Below, in pieces: positions 7,403 to 16,335 of a DNA stretch of 64,000 bases. The number at the start of each line of letters is the position of its first letter. Position 1 is the first letter of the stretch. This DNA is from RYN-230 sp963814645 (GTDB lineage: Bacteria > Actinomycetota > Actinomycetes > Streptosporangiales > Streptosporangiaceae). The notes beneath the pieces were generated by a model, which was not told the origin of the DNA, made no database searches, and was given only the letters and a program-made list of their open reading frames with translations. The stretch lies in assembly GCA_963814645.1 (NCBI GenBank), contig CAWFDX010000004.1, positions 1,798,001-1,862,000 of the forward strand, written 5' to 3'. The position numbers were made by a program, and so were the translations under genes.

Positions 7403-9137
7403 CGGCTTCGGCCAGCAGCCCGGCCAGCCGGGTCAGCCGCGGCTGCTCGCCGTCCTCGGCCACCGCGCCGGCCAGCGCCGGGCCGGCCCCGTGGACCACG
7501 GACAGGTGCCGCTGCGCCCGGGTCAGCGCGGTGTAGACCAGCGGCCGCCGCAGCATCCCGGTCGCTTCGGCCGGGAACACCGCCACCACAGCGGGCCACT
7601 CCGAGCCCTGCGCCCGGTGCACGGTCAGCGCCCAGCCGTGCCGCAGCTCGCCGAGCAGCTGGTCCGGCACGCAGACCGGCCCGCCCGGGAACTCGATCAG
7701 CAGGCCGCCGTCGCCCGGCCCGGTGACCGTGCCGGTGTCCCCGTTGCTAAACCCTGGGTGGCTGGCCACCGCCACCACCCGGTCGCCCAGGTCGAACCCG
7801 GCGTACTGGCCCGGCCCCGGGTTGAGCTGCTGCTTGAGCGCCCGGTTCAGCTCGGCGGTGCCCGCCGGGCCCTGGTGCACCGGCGTGATCACCTGGATGT
7901 CCGCCGCCGGGATGCCCAGCGCGCGCGGGATCGAGTCGGTGACCAGCTGGATCACCCGGTGCGTGGCGGTCCGGCTGTCCGGTACCGGGACCACGACGAC
8001 CTCGCGGCCGGCCGACTCGACCCGGGGCAGGGTGCCGCCGCGCACCGCGGTGGCCAGCCGGGCGATGTCCCCGCCGTCGCGCTGCCGGTACAGCCGGGTC
8101 AGCTCGGTCACCGGGACCACGCCGGACTCGATGAGGTCGGCCAGCACCTGGCCCGGCCCGATCGACGGCAGCTGCGCCGGATCGCCCGCCAGCAGCAGCC
8201 GGGTGCCGTCGGCGCACGCCTCGACCAGCGCGGCGGCCAGCTCGGCGTCCAGCATGGTCGCCTCGTCCACCACCACCAGGCCGGCGTCCAGCGGCTCACC
8301 CTCGCTGCGGGTGAACGCCCAGCCGCCGGGGCCGCCCTGCGCGCCGAGCAGCCGGTGCACGGTCGTCGCGGGCGCGCCGGCCAGCTCGGCCAGCCGCCGG
8401 GCGGCCCGGCCGGTCGGCGCGGCCAGCGCCAGCTGCAGGCCGCAGCTGGCCGCCATGGCCGCCACCGCCGCGATCGTCCGGCTCTTGCCGGTGCCCGGCC
8501 CACCGGTCAGCACGGACACGCCGTGCTCCGCGACCGCGCGGACCGCCTGCTGCTGGGTTTCGTCGATCGGGTCGTCCTCGTCACCGAGCACCAGGTCGGC
8601 CGCCCCCGGCACCGGCTCGGCCAGCGCGGCCAGCCGCTGCACGCCCTCGGCCACCGCGTCCTCGGCCATCGCGTACCGGGCCAGCGCCAGCACGACGCCG
8701 TCACCGTCACCGTCGCCGTCCGGCGGGTCGAGCGGGAGAACGGTGCCCTCGTCCACCGCGGCCTCGACCGCCTGCGCCGGGTCCTCGATCTTGAGCCGGG
8801 CCAGCGCACTGGCGATCACCCCGGCGGGCACCGCGGTGTGCCCGTCCCGGGCCGCCCGGCGCAGCAGGTAGCCGGTCAGCGCGCGGCCGCGGCGTGGGTC
8901 CTGCGGGGCGGCCCCGGTGCCGAGCATCCGCCGGGCGAGCCAGTCCGCCTGGTCCGGCCGGATCTGCGGCAGCAGCAGCAGCCGCCAGGGGTCCTCGCGC
9001 AGTTGCTGGTCGGCGCTCGCGCCGAGCACCGCCACGGCCGGCCCGGCCAGCCGTTCCGGCACCTGGCACGCGGCGAGCAGCCGGGCCGTCTCCTGGAGCC
9101 GGTCCGGCCCGGGCGCGTGGTCGGGAGCTGCAGACAT
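7395..9137 (-). CDS. RecD-like SF1 DNA helicase
   Basis: About 580 residues of the RecD/RecD2 group of superfamily 1B helicases (5'-3' translocation). Motifs in order: Walker A GGPGTGKS near residues 212-219, motif Ia APTGRAARRL, Walker B VVDEATML, motif III LLAGDPAQLPSIGPG, and the C-terminal UvrD-like domain with LTVHRAQGSEW and VYTALTRAQ. The N-terminal third is a shortened version of the RecD2 helix-hairpin region. No recB or recC partner adjoins, so it probably acts alone like RecD2. Start ATG 9137 is chosen because TAGGGT lies 7 nt upstream, while the longer frame back to 9251 reads through this promoter. Confidence 0.85.
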   Translation of the reverse strand: MSAAPDHAPGPDRLQETARLLAACQVPERLAGPAVAVLGASADQQLREDPWRLLLLPQIRPDQADWLARRMLGTGAAPQDPRRGRALTGYLLRRAARDGHTAVPAGVIASALARLKIEDPAQAVEAAVDEGTVLPLDPPDGDGDGDGVVLALARYAMAEDAVAEGVQRLAALAEPVPGAADLVLGDEDDPIDETQQQAVRAVAEHGVSVLTGGPGTGKSRTIAAVAAMAASCGLQLALAAPTGRAARRLAELAGAPATTVHRLLGAQGGPGGWAFTRSEGEPLDAGLVVVDEATMLDAELAAALVEACADGTRLLLAGDPAQLPSIGPGQVLADLIESGVVPVTELTRLYRQRDGGDIARLATAVRGGTLPRVESAGREVVVVPVPDSRTATHRVIQLVTDSIPRALGIPAADIQVITPVHQGPAGTAELNRALKQQLNPGPGQYAGFDLGDRVVAVASHPGFSNGDTGTVTGPGDGGLLIEFPGGPVCVPDQLLGELRHGWALTVHRAQGSEWPAVVAVFPAEATGMLRRPLVYTALTRAQRHLSVVHGAGPALAGAVAEDGEQPRLTRLAGLLAEAAT

Positions 9138-9144
9138 TGTCCTC

Positions 9145-9150
9145 ACCCTA
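9145..9150 (-). promoter_or_regulatory. -10 box, RecD-like helicase gene
   Basis: TAGGGT, 7 nt upstream of the ATG at 9137. The spacer GAGGACA could also act as a weak ribosome site. Confidence 0.45.
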
Positions 9151-9249
9151 GTGCGCCGGTCGGTCAATTCCGCGGCGCGACGCCCGGCGCGGAATGTCGC
9201 TATCCGGCTAGCTTGTGTGCGTGGCGCGGGCAGGCTGATACTCAGGACC

Positions 9250-9804
9250 ATGACCGGTAACCCCCGCTACCGGTGGCGCAACCGGCTGTGCATCTCGGAC
9301 GCCGGCCGGGACCAGGCCATCGACCGGCTCTGGGCCCGCTATGACGAGGGCCGGCTGGACTACGGCACGTTCGCGCTCCGGCTGGAGGCGGCCGTGCACG
9401 CCCGGTCCCGGGCCGACCTGGACGCGGTGCTGGCCGACCTGCCCGGCTGCTGGCAGCGTGGCTGGGCCGCGCTGGTCAGCCGGCTGCCGAGGGTCTGGCC
9501 GTCGGCGTCCTGGCCGGTGCTGATGTTCCCGTCCGGCGAGCAGAGCCGGTTCACCATCGGCCGGGACACCGGCTGCGACATGGTGCTGCCCGACCCCACC
9601 GTGTCCCGCTGGCACGCTGGCCTGCGCCGGGAGCCCGGCGGCTGGCTGCTGGACGACCTCGGCTCCACCAACGGCACGCTGGTCAACGGGTGGCGGGTCC
9701 GGGCCTGGGTCCCGGTCCGGGACGGCGACCTGGTCAGCTTCGGCGCGGTCACGTTCGTGGTCGGCACCCCCGGGAGTGGCCGAAGGCTGCCGCAAACCCC
9801 GTAG
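9250..9804 (+). CDS. DUF1707 and FHA domain protein
   Basis: A 184-residue protein with two parts. Residues 12-65 match the DUF1707 module (ISDAGRDQAIDRLWARYDEGRLDYGTFALRLEAAVHARSRADLDAVLADLP), here quoted by its ends ISDAGRD and VLADLP. Residues about 95-175 are a forkhead-associated domain with the phosphothreonine-binding hallmarks IGRD, SRWHAGL and LGSTNGTLVNG. FHA domains bind phosphothreonine peptides, so a Ser/Thr kinase substrate or partner role is likely. No kinase is nearby. There is no membrane segment. ATG at 9250 is the first Met after the divergent helicase promoter. Confidence 0.82.
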   Translation: MTGNPRYRWRNRLCISDAGRDQAIDRLWARYDEGRLDYGTFALRLEAAVHARSRADLDAVLADLPGCWQRGWAALVSRLPRVWPSASWPVLMFPSGEQSRFTIGRDTGCDMVLPDPTVSRWHAGLRREPGGWLLDDLGSTNGTLVNGWRVRAWVPVRDGDLVSFGAVTFVVGTPGSGRRLPQTP

Positions 9805-9807
9805 AGT
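9802..9807 (+). promoter_or_regulatory. -10 box, leaderless phosphatase operon
   Basis: TAGAGT followed by 7 nt and the GTG at 9815. It overlaps the last codon of the FHA gene, so the trio downstream has its own promoter. Confidence 0.45.
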
Positions 9808-9814
9808 CAAACGC

Positions 9815-10498
9815 GTGACAGTGGTTCTGCTGGTGCGGCACGGGCTGACCGCGGGCACCGGGCACGTGCTGACTGGGCGCACCCCTGGCATCCCACTGGA
9901 CGACCGCGGCCGCGAGCAGGCCGCGGCGCTGGCCGTCCGGCTGGCTGAGGTCCGGCTGGACGCGATCGTCACCAGCCCGCTGGAGCGCTGCCGGCAGACC
10001 GCCGAGGCCATCGCCGCGGCCCGCGACGGCGACCCGCTGCCGGTCAAGGAGGACGAGCAGTTCGCCGAGGTCAACTACGGTGACTGGACCGGCCAGCCGC
10101 TCAAGCGGCTGGCCAAGGAGCCGCTGTGGCGGGTGGTACAGGCGCATCCGAGCGCGGTCCGCTTCCCGGGCGAGGACGCGGAGTCGCTGCTCGAGGTGCA
10201 GCACCGGGCGGTGCAGGCGGTACGGGAGTGGAACGCGCGGCTGGGCAAGGACGCCGTCTACCTGATCTGCTCACACGGTGACGTGATCAAGTCGGTGATC
10301 GCGGACAGCCTCGGCCTGCACCTCGACCTGAGCCAGCGGATCCAGGTCGATCCGTGCTCGCTGAGCGTGATCCGGTACACCCCGCTTCGCCCGTTCCTGG
10401 TACGAATGAATGACACTGGGCGCACCGCCGCCGGCCTGGCCACCGGGCAGCAGCCCCGGCAGGGTGACGCGGCCATCGGCGGGGGAGCGGGAGGATAA
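9815..10498 (+). CDS. histidine phosphatase superfamily, MSMEG_4193 type
   Basis: A 227-residue phosphoglycerate-mutase-like phosphatase. The catalytic VRHG is at residues 7-10, the second half of the active site at TSPLERCRQTA, and the second His in ICSHGDVIKSV near residue 153. The family member in M. tuberculosis is Rv2135c; its physiological substrate is not known to me. The C-terminal 25 residues are low-complexity Gly/Gln. GTG 9815 is chosen over an upstream ATG because of the -10 box. Five bases separate it from the DUF3090 gene, whose frame then overlaps the SCO1664-family gene, so the three are one unit. Confidence 0.85.
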   Translation: MTVVLLVRHGLTAGTGHVLTGRTPGIPLDDRGREQAAALAVRLAEVRLDAIVTSPLERCRQTAEAIAAARDGDPLPVKEDEQFAEVNYGDWTGQPLKRLAKEPLWRVVQAHPSAVRFPGEDAESLLEVQHRAVQAVREWNARLGKDAVYLICSHGDVIKSVIADSLGLHLDLSQRIQVDPCSLSVIRYTPLRPFLVRMNDTGRTAAGLATGQQPRQGDAAIGGGAGG

Positions 10499-10503
10499 GG
10501 ATC

Positions 10504-11064
10504 ATGCCGGTCTACTCGTATGATCCGCCGGACCGATTTGTCGCAGGCACGGTCGGCCAGCCGGGGGAACGCACGTTCTACCTGCAGGCCACCGCCCGTG
10601 GCCGGGTGACCAGCGTCGCGCTGGAGAAATTCCAGGTCAGCCTGCTGGCCGAGCGGCTGGAAGAGCTCCTCGACGAAGTGCTGCGGCGCACCGGCGGGCT
10701 GACGTCGGTGCCCGCGGCCACCCCGTCCGACCTGACCGACGACGAACCGCTCGACCTGCCGCTAATGGAGGACTTCCGGGTCGGCGCGATCGCGCTGGCC
10801 TGGGACGGTGAGGACGAGCGGGTGGTCATCGAGGCCCAGGAGGAGTCGGAGACCCCGGTCGAGCCGCTAGCCGACGACGTGCCGGAGAACGGCCCGGACG
10901 TGCTCCGGGTGCGCATCACCGCCGCCAGCGCACGGGCGTTCTCCCAGCGCGCGCTGCGCATCATCGCCCAGGGCCGGCCGCCGTGCCCGCTCTGCGGCCT
11001 GCCGCTGGAAACCGACGGGCACATCTGCCCGCGGCAGAACGGCCACCGGGCCGCCAATGGCTGA
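10504..11064 (+). CDS. DUF3090 protein with zinc-ribbon tail
   Basis: A 186-residue member of DUF3090, a family restricted to actinobacteria and without known function. The family block FYLQATARGRVTSVALEK begins near residue 22, followed by a conserved acidic middle. The C-terminus carries CPLC, a spacing of about 13 residues, then HICPRQNGH (residues about 161-181), which looks like a zinc knuckle or a treble-clef fold. Start ATG 10504 is 5 nt after the phosphatase stop and preceded by GGAGGATAAGG. It overlaps the next gene by 8 bp. Confidence 0.85.
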   Translation: MPVYSYDPPDRFVAGTVGQPGERTFYLQATARGRVTSVALEKFQVSLLAERLEELLDEVLRRTGGLTSVPAATPSDLTDDEPLDLPLMEDFRVGAIALAWDGEDERVVIEAQEESETPVEPLADDVPENGPDVLRVRITAASARAFSQRALRIIAQGRPPCPLCGLPLETDGHICPRQNGHRAANG

Positions 11065-11863
11065 ATCCCGTCGGCTGCGTGGGTCCCGCCCGTCCCGCGA
11101 ACCACGCGAGTCCCGCGAGTCACGGGAGGAAGCCGGGCCGCCACCAGATGACCACTCGGCCGCCCTGGAGCTGCTGGCCCAGGGCGACCTGGAGGTGGAA
11201 GGGCGGCTGGTCGTCGCGTCCAACGCGACGCTGTACTGCACCATCCGCCGTGGTGACGCCGAGGCGGCCTGCGTGTATAAGCCGGTGGCCGGGGAGCGGC
11301 CGCTGTGGGACTTCCCGCACGGCACGCTGGCCGGCCGGGAAGTGGCCGCGTACGCGGTGTCCCGGGCCGCGGGCTGGAATCTGGTGCCGCCCACCGTGTA
11401 CCGGGACGGGCCGTTCGGGCCGGGCATGTGCCAGCTGTGGATCGACGCCGACGCCGCGGTGGACCTGGTCGCGCTGTCCCGCAGCGCGGACAACCGGGCG
11501 CTGCGCGACATGGCCGTGTTCGACGCAGTGGTGAACAACGCCGACCGCAAGATCGGCCACCTGCTGCCGGTCAGCGACGGCCGGCTGTACGGCTGTGACC
11601 ACGGGGTCTGCTTTGGCGAGGAGTACAAGCTGCGCACCGTGCTCTGGCAGTGGCGCGGCCGCAAGCTGCCCGGCCGGGCGCTGCAGGCTCTGGCCCGGCT
11701 CAAGGCCGAGCTGACCACCGGATCGCTGGCCGCCGAGCTGCCGCAGCGGCTGACCGAAGACGAGATCACCGCCACCAGGCAGCGGGTCGACCTGCTGCTC
11801 CAGGCGGGCGTGCACCCGTACCCGCCGGAGGACTGGCCCGCGGTGCCCTGGCCGCCGTATTAG
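11057..11863 (+). CDS. SCO1664 family, kinase-like fold protein
   Basis: A 268-residue protein of the SCO1664 family, annotated elsewhere as PI3/PI4-kinase-like. Residues 1-32 are a charged low-complexity leader with RES repeats. Kinase-type elements are visible: a Lys in CVYKPVAGERPLWDFP (near residue 75), a catalytic-loop-like VVNNADRKIGH (about 158-168, the N-x-D-R-K pattern of HipA/PI3K-like folds) and DHGVCF (about 179-184, metal-binding). These residues suggest real phosphotransfer, but no substrate is known. Its stop overlaps that of the convergent PAC2 gene by 3 bp. Confidence 0.82.
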   Translation: MAESRRLRGSRPSREPRESRESREEAGPPPDDHSAALELLAQGDLEVEGRLVVASNATLYCTIRRGDAEAACVYKPVAGERPLWDFPHGTLAGREVAAYAVSRAAGWNLVPPTVYRDGPFGPGMCQLWIDADAAVDLVALSRSADNRALRDMAVFDAVVNNADRKIGHLLPVSDGRLYGCDHGVCFGEEYKLRTVLWQWRGRKLPGRALQALARLKAELTTGSLAAELPQRLTEDEITATRQRVDLLLQAGVHPYPPEDWPAVPWPPY

Positions 11864-12723
11864 GAGCGGCCCGGCTCGCCTGGGTAACGCCGCCGGCGCA
11901 GGTAGCGCTCGAACTCGCGGGCGATGGCGTCCCCGCTCGCCTCGGGCAGGTCGGTCGCGTCCTTGGCCTCTTCCAGGGTGCGCACGTAGTCGGCCACCTC
12001 GGTGTCCTGCTCGGCGAGCTCGTCCACGCCGCGCTCCCAGGCCCGGGCCTCCTGCGGCAGGTCGCCGAGCGGCAGCGATACGTCCAGCACATCCTCCACG
12101 CCGCGGAGCAGGGCCAGGGTGGCCTTCGGGCTGGGCGGCTGGGCCACGTAGTGCGGCACGCTGGCCCACAGCGACACGGTCGCGATGCCAGCCTGGCCGC
12201 AGGCGTGCTGCAGCACCCCGACGATCCCGGTCGGGCCCTTGTATTCGACCGGCTCGACATGCAGGTCGGCGGCCAGCTCCGGGTCGGAGGCGGCCGCCGC
12301 GACCGGCACCGGCCGGGTATGCGGCGAATCGGCCAGCAGCGCGCCGAGCAGCACCACCGTCTGCGCGCCAAGATCGGTAAAAGACTGCACCAGCTCGTCG
12401 GCGAACGCCCGCCAGCGCATGTTGGGCTCGATACCGTGCACTAGGACCACGTCACGGCCCATGTCGTCCGGGGTGGCCACGGACAGCCGGGTGGTCGGCC
12501 AGACCAGCCGGTCGGTCCGGCCCTCGGACACCTCCATCACCGGCCGGGTCACCTGGAAGTCGTAGTAGTCCTCCGGGTCGATGGCGCCGATCTGGGTGGC
12601 TTCCCAGGCCATGCCTAGGTGATCCACCACCCCGCTGGCCGCTTCCCCGGCATCGTTCCACCCCTCGAAGGCGGCGATGATCGCGGGCGAGACGAGCTTG
12701 CGGACACCGTTCAGCTCGATCAC
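11860..12723 (-). CDS. PAC2 family protein
   Basis: A 287-residue PAC2 (proteasome assembly chaperone 2) family protein, similar to mycobacterial Rv2125. It opens with ELNGVRKLVSPAIIAAFEGWNDAG, given here by its key residues: the strand LVSP..IAAFEGWNDAGEAAS typical of the family. The GIEPNMRW and VVLLGALLADSPHTRPVP blocks follow, and the C-terminus is Arg-rich. The eukaryotic homologue assists proteasome alpha-ring assembly. A similar role here is attractive because the proteasome genes lie 15 kb away, but it is unproven. GTG at 12723 has AGGAGGG 7 nt upstream. Divergent from metH. Confidence 0.85.
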   Translation of the reverse strand: MIELNGVRKLVSPAIIAAFEGWNDAGEAASGVVDHLGMAWEATQIGAIDPEDYYDFQVTRPVMEVSEGRTDRLVWPTTRLSVATPDDMGRDVVLVHGIEPNMRWRAFADELVQSFTDLGAQTVVLLGALLADSPHTRPVPVAAAASDPELAADLHVEPVEYKGPTGIVGVLQHACGQAGIATVSLWASVPHYVAQPPSPKATLALLRGVEDVLDVSLPLGDLPQEARAWERGVDELAEQDTEVADYVRTLEEAKDATDLPEASGDAIAREFERYLRRRRYPGEPGRS

Positions 12724-12834
12724 TCGCCACCCTCCTTCCTGGCCGCCGCCGACTCGGGTACCAGACTACGTGCCCCGGCACGCTGGCCGGGTGACCTGGG
12801 TGGCTGCCGGGCAGGCCCGCCAGGCACGTCGCCC

Positions 12835-12840
12835 TAGAAT
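12835..12840 (+). promoter_or_regulatory. -10 box of metH
   Basis: TAGAAT 9 nt upstream of the metH ATG. The intervening AGGGGGG leaves almost no leader, so a riboswitch between promoter and start is excluded. Confidence 0.5.
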
Positions 12841-12849
12841 AGGGGGGCC

Positions 12850-15800
12850 ATGACGAACTCCGCCCGGCCGGCCCAGTTCGCGGAACCGGGCCAGGGCCTG
12901 GTTTTCGGCCAGCGGGTGCTGGTCGCCGACGGGGCGATGGGCACGATGCTCCAGGCCAGCGACGTCAGCCTGGACGACTTCGACGGCCACGAGGGCTGTA
13001 ACGAGATACTGAACGTCACCCGGCCGGATGTGGTCAGTGCCGTGCACCAGGGTTACCTGGCGGCCGGCGTGGACTGCATTACCACCAACACATTCGGGGC
13101 GAACGTCGGCAACCTGGGCGAATACGGACTGGCCGGGCGGATCGGCGAGCTGTCCGAGGCGGGCGCCCGGCTGGCCCGGGCGGCGGCCAGCCAGTGGTCC
13201 ACCCCGGGCCGGCCCCGCTGGGTGCTCGGCTCGGTCGGCCCGGGCACCAAGCTGCCCACGCTCGGCCACCTCTCCTTCGCCGGGCTGCGCGACGCCTACC
13301 AGCAGAATGTGGCCGGCCTGCTCCGCGGCGGAGTGGACGCGATCATCATCGAGACCTGCCAGGACCTGCTGCAGGCCAAGGCGGCGGTGGTCGGCGCGCG
13401 CCGGGCCATGGCCGCGGCCGGGGCCGCGCTGCCGCTGATCGCCCAGGTGACGATCGAGACCACCGGCGCCATGCTGCTCGGCAGCGAGATCGGCGCCGCA
13501 CTGACCGCGCTGGAGCCGCTGGGCATCACCATGATTGGGCTGAACTGCGCGACCGGGCCCGGCGAGATGGGCGAGCACCTGCGCTACCTGGCCAGCCACG
13601 CTCGTCCCTTCCTGTGCTGCATGCCCAACGCCGGCCTCCCCGAGCTCACCCCGGAGGGCGCGCGGTACCCGCTGAGCCCGGCGCAGCTGGCCGACGCGCA
13701 CGACATGTTCACCGCCGAGTTCGGCCTGGCCCTGGTCGGCGGCTGCTGCGGGACTACGCCCGAGCATCTGTCCGCCGTGGTGGACCGGGTGCGGGGCCGG
13801 CCGGTGCGCCGCCGCCGGCCCCGCCCCGAGCCCGGGGTGGCCTCGCTCTACCAGCACGTCCCGTTCCGGCAGGACACCTCGTTCCTGGCCATCGGCGAGC
13901 GCACCAACGCGAACGGGTCGAAGGCGTTCCGCGAGGCGCTCACCGCGGGCCGCTACGACGACTGCGTGGAGATCGCCCGGGCGCAGACCAGGGACGGCGC
14001 GCACCTGCTCGACGTGTGCGTGGACTACGTCGGCCGGGACGGCCCGGCCGACATGGCCGCGGTGGCGGGCCGGCTGGCCACCGCGGCCACGCTGCCGCTG
14101 GTCATCGACTCCACCGAGCCGGAGGTGATCCGCACCGGGCTGGAACTGCTGGCCGGCCGGGCCGTGGTCAACTCGGTCAACTACGAGGACGGCGACGGGC
14201 CCGGCTCGCGGATCGAGCGGGTCATGCCGATGGCGGCGGAGCACGGCGCCGCGGTCATCGCGCTGACCATCGACGAGCAGGGCCAGGCCCGCACGGCCGA
14301 CTGGAAGGTGGCGGTGGCCACCCGGCTGATCGAGGACCTGACCGGCCGGTGGGGGATGCGGGTCAGCGACATCATCGTGGACTGCCTGACGTTCCCGATC
14401 GCCACCGGCCAGGAGGAGACCCGGCGGGACGCGATCGAGACCATCGAGGCCATCCGCCGGGTCAAGCAGCGCTACCCCGATGTGCAGACCACATTGGGCG
14501 TGTCGAACGTGTCGTTCGGGCTGAACCCGGCGGCCCGGGCCGTGCTCAACTCGGTGTTCCTGGACGAGTGCGTCCGGGCCGGGCTGGACTCGGCCATCGT
14601 GCACGCGTCCCGGATCATGCCGATCGCCCGCATCCCGGGGGACCAGCTGCAGGCCGCGCTGGATCTGGTCTACGACCGGCGGCGGCCCGGCTACGACCCG
14701 CTGGCCCGGCTGCTCGAGCTGTTCGAGGGGGTGGACGCGGCCGCGGTCAAGGCCAGCCGGGCGGCCGAGCTGGCCGGGCTGCCGCTGTGGGAACGGCTCA
14801 AGCGGCGGATCATCGACGGGGAGCGGGCCGGCCTGGACACCGACCTGGACCAGGCGCTGACCGAGCGGCCCGCCCTGGAGATCGTCAACGACGTGCTGCT
14901 GGACGGCATGAAGACGGTCGGTGAGCTGTTCGGCGCCGGGCAGATGCAGCTGCCGTTCGTGCTGCAGTCGGCTGAGGTGATGAAGCTGGCCGTCGGTCAC
15001 CTGGAACCGCACATGGAGCGGTCGGCCGACTCCGGCAAGGGCCGCATCGTGCTGGCCACGGTCAAGGGCGACGTGCACGACATCGGCAAGAACCTGGTCG
15101 ACATCATCCTGTCCAACAACGGTTACGACGTGGTCAACATCGGCATCAAGCAGCCGCTGTCGGCCATCGTGGACGCGGCCACCGAGCACGGCGCCGACGT
15201 GATCGGCATGTCCGGGCTGCTGGTCAAGTCCACCGTGGTGATGCGGGACAACCTGGCCGAGCTGAGCACCCGGGGGCTGGCCGGCCGGTGGCCGGTGCTG
15301 CTCGGCGGGGCCGCGCTGACCCGGGCCTACGTGGAGCAGGACCTGGCCGGCCTGTTCGACGGCGAGGTGCGCTACGCCCGGGACGCGTTCGAAGGGCTCC
15401 GGCTGATGGACGCGTTCATGGCGGTGGCCCGCGGCGACCCGGCCGCGCTGCCCCCGGTCCGCGAGCGCCGGGTGCGCAGCCAGGCCCGGCTGCTGGTCAC
15501 CGAGCCGGCCGGCCTGCCGGCCCGGTCCGACGTGGCCGACGCGCCGGTGCCGGTCCCGCCGTTCTTCGGCGGCCGGGTGGTCAAGGGCATCCCGCTGGGC
15601 GACTACGCGGCGTTCCTGGACGAGCGGGCCACGTTCCTCGGCCAGTGGGGGCTCAAGCCGTCCCGCGGCGGCGGCCCGTCCTACGACGAGCTGGTCGAGA
15701 CCCAGGGCCGGCCGCGGCTGCGCATGTGGCTGGACCGGATGCAGACCGAAGGGCTGCTCACGGCCGGCGTGGTGTACGGCTACTACCCGGCGGTCAGCGA

Positions 15801-16335
15801 GGGCAACGACCTGATCGTGCTGGACGAAGCCGGCCAGCAGCGGGCCCGGTTCAGCTTCCCCCGGCAGCGCCGTGACCGGCGCCTGTGCCTGGCCGATTTC
15901 TTCCGCGCGCGCGGAAGAGGCCAGCCCGATGTGGTCGCCTTCCAGCTGGTCACCGTCGGCAGCGCGGTCAGCGAGGCGACCGCGGCGCTGTTCGCCAAGG
16001 ACGCCTACCGGGAGTACCTGGAACTGCACGGCCTGTCCGTGCAGCTGACCGAGGCGCTGGCCGAGTACTGGCACACCAGGGTCCGGGCTGAGACCGGGCT
16101 GGCCGGCGACGACCCGGCCGACCTGGACGGCATCCTCAAAGTCGGCTACCGCGGCTGCCGCTACTCGTTCGGCTACCCGGCCTGCCCGGACCTGGAAGAC
16201 CGGGCCAAGGTAGTCCAGCTGCTCGCGCCGGAACGGATCGGGGTGACGCTGACCGAGGAGTTCCAGCTGGTCCCGGAGCAGTCCACCGACGCGCTGGTCG
16301 CATTCCACCCGGAAGCCAGGTATTTCTCCGCATGA
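12850..16335 (+). CDS. metH: cobalamin-dependent methionine synthase
   Basis: A 1161-residue MetH that transfers the methyl of 5-methyl-THF to homocysteine through methylcobalamin. All four modules are present. The homocysteine domain has zinc ligands in GLNCATG (near 234) and GGCCGT (about 297-302). The pterin domain starts near 346 (FLAIGERTNANGSKAFREAL, key residues GERTNANGS). The cobalamin domain has DVHDIGKN (about 741-748), whose His is the lower Co ligand. The C-terminal reactivation domain contains GYRGCRYSFGYPACPD near 1098. Slightly shorter than E. coli MetH (about 1227). The first Met, 12850, is used. Confidence 0.96.
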   Translation: MTNSARPAQFAEPGQGLVFGQRVLVADGAMGTMLQASDVSLDDFDGHEGCNEILNVTRPDVVSAVHQGYLAAGVDCITTNTFGANVGNLGEYGLAGRIGELSEAGARLARAAASQWSTPGRPRWVLGSVGPGTKLPTLGHLSFAGLRDAYQQNVAGLLRGGVDAIIIETCQDLLQAKAAVVGARRAMAAAGAALPLIAQVTIETTGAMLLGSEIGAALTALEPLGITMIGLNCATGPGEMGEHLRYLASHARPFLCCMPNAGLPELTPEGARYPLSPAQLADAHDMFTAEFGLALVGGCCGTTPEHLSAVVDRVRGRPVRRRRPRPEPGVASLYQHVPFRQDTSFLAIGERTNANGSKAFREALTAGRYDDCVEIARAQTRDGAHLLDVCVDYVGRDGPADMAAVAGRLATAATLPLVIDSTEPEVIRTGLELLAGRAVVNSVNYEDGDGPGSRIERVMPMAAEHGAAVIALTIDEQGQARTADWKVAVATRLIEDLTGRWGMRVSDIIVDCLTFPIATGQEETRRDAIETIEAIRRVKQRYPDVQTTLGVSNVSFGLNPAARAVLNSVFLDECVRAGLDSAIVHASRIMPIARIPGDQLQAALDLVYDRRRPGYDPLARLLELFEGVDAAAVKASRAAELAGLPLWERLKRRIIDGERAGLDTDLDQALTERPALEIVNDVLLDGMKTVGELFGAGQMQLPFVLQSAEVMKLAVGHLEPHMERSADSGKGRIVLATVKGDVHDIGKNLVDIILSNNGYDVVNIGIKQPLSAIVDAATEHGADVIGMSGLLVKSTVVMRDNLAELSTRGLAGRWPVLLGGAALTRAYVEQDLAGLFDGEVRYARDAFEGLRLMDAFMAVARGDPAALPPVRERRVRSQARLLVTEPAGLPARSDVADAPVPVPPFFGGRVVKGIPLGDYAAFLDERATFLGQWGLKPSRGGGPSYDELVETQGRPRLRMWLDRMQTEGLLTAGVVYGYYPAVSEGNDLIVLDEAGQQRARFSFPRQRRDRRLCLADFFRARGRGQPDVVAFQLVTVGSAVSEATAALFAKDAYREYLELHGLSVQLTEALAEYWHTRVRAETGLAGDDPADLDGILKVGYRGCRYSFGYPACPDLEDRAKVVQLLAPERIGVTLTEEFQLVPEQSTDALVAFHPEARYFSA

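Noticed and set aside
12724..12849. Cobalamin or SAM riboswitch before metH
   Set aside because: The -10 box ends 9 nt before the ATG, leaving no leader, and no B12-box-like sequence is present.
12766..16308. 1180-codon open frame antisense to metH
   Set aside because: Shadow of a high-GC coding strand. It has no domain and a low-complexity composition, while metH shows all expected motifs.
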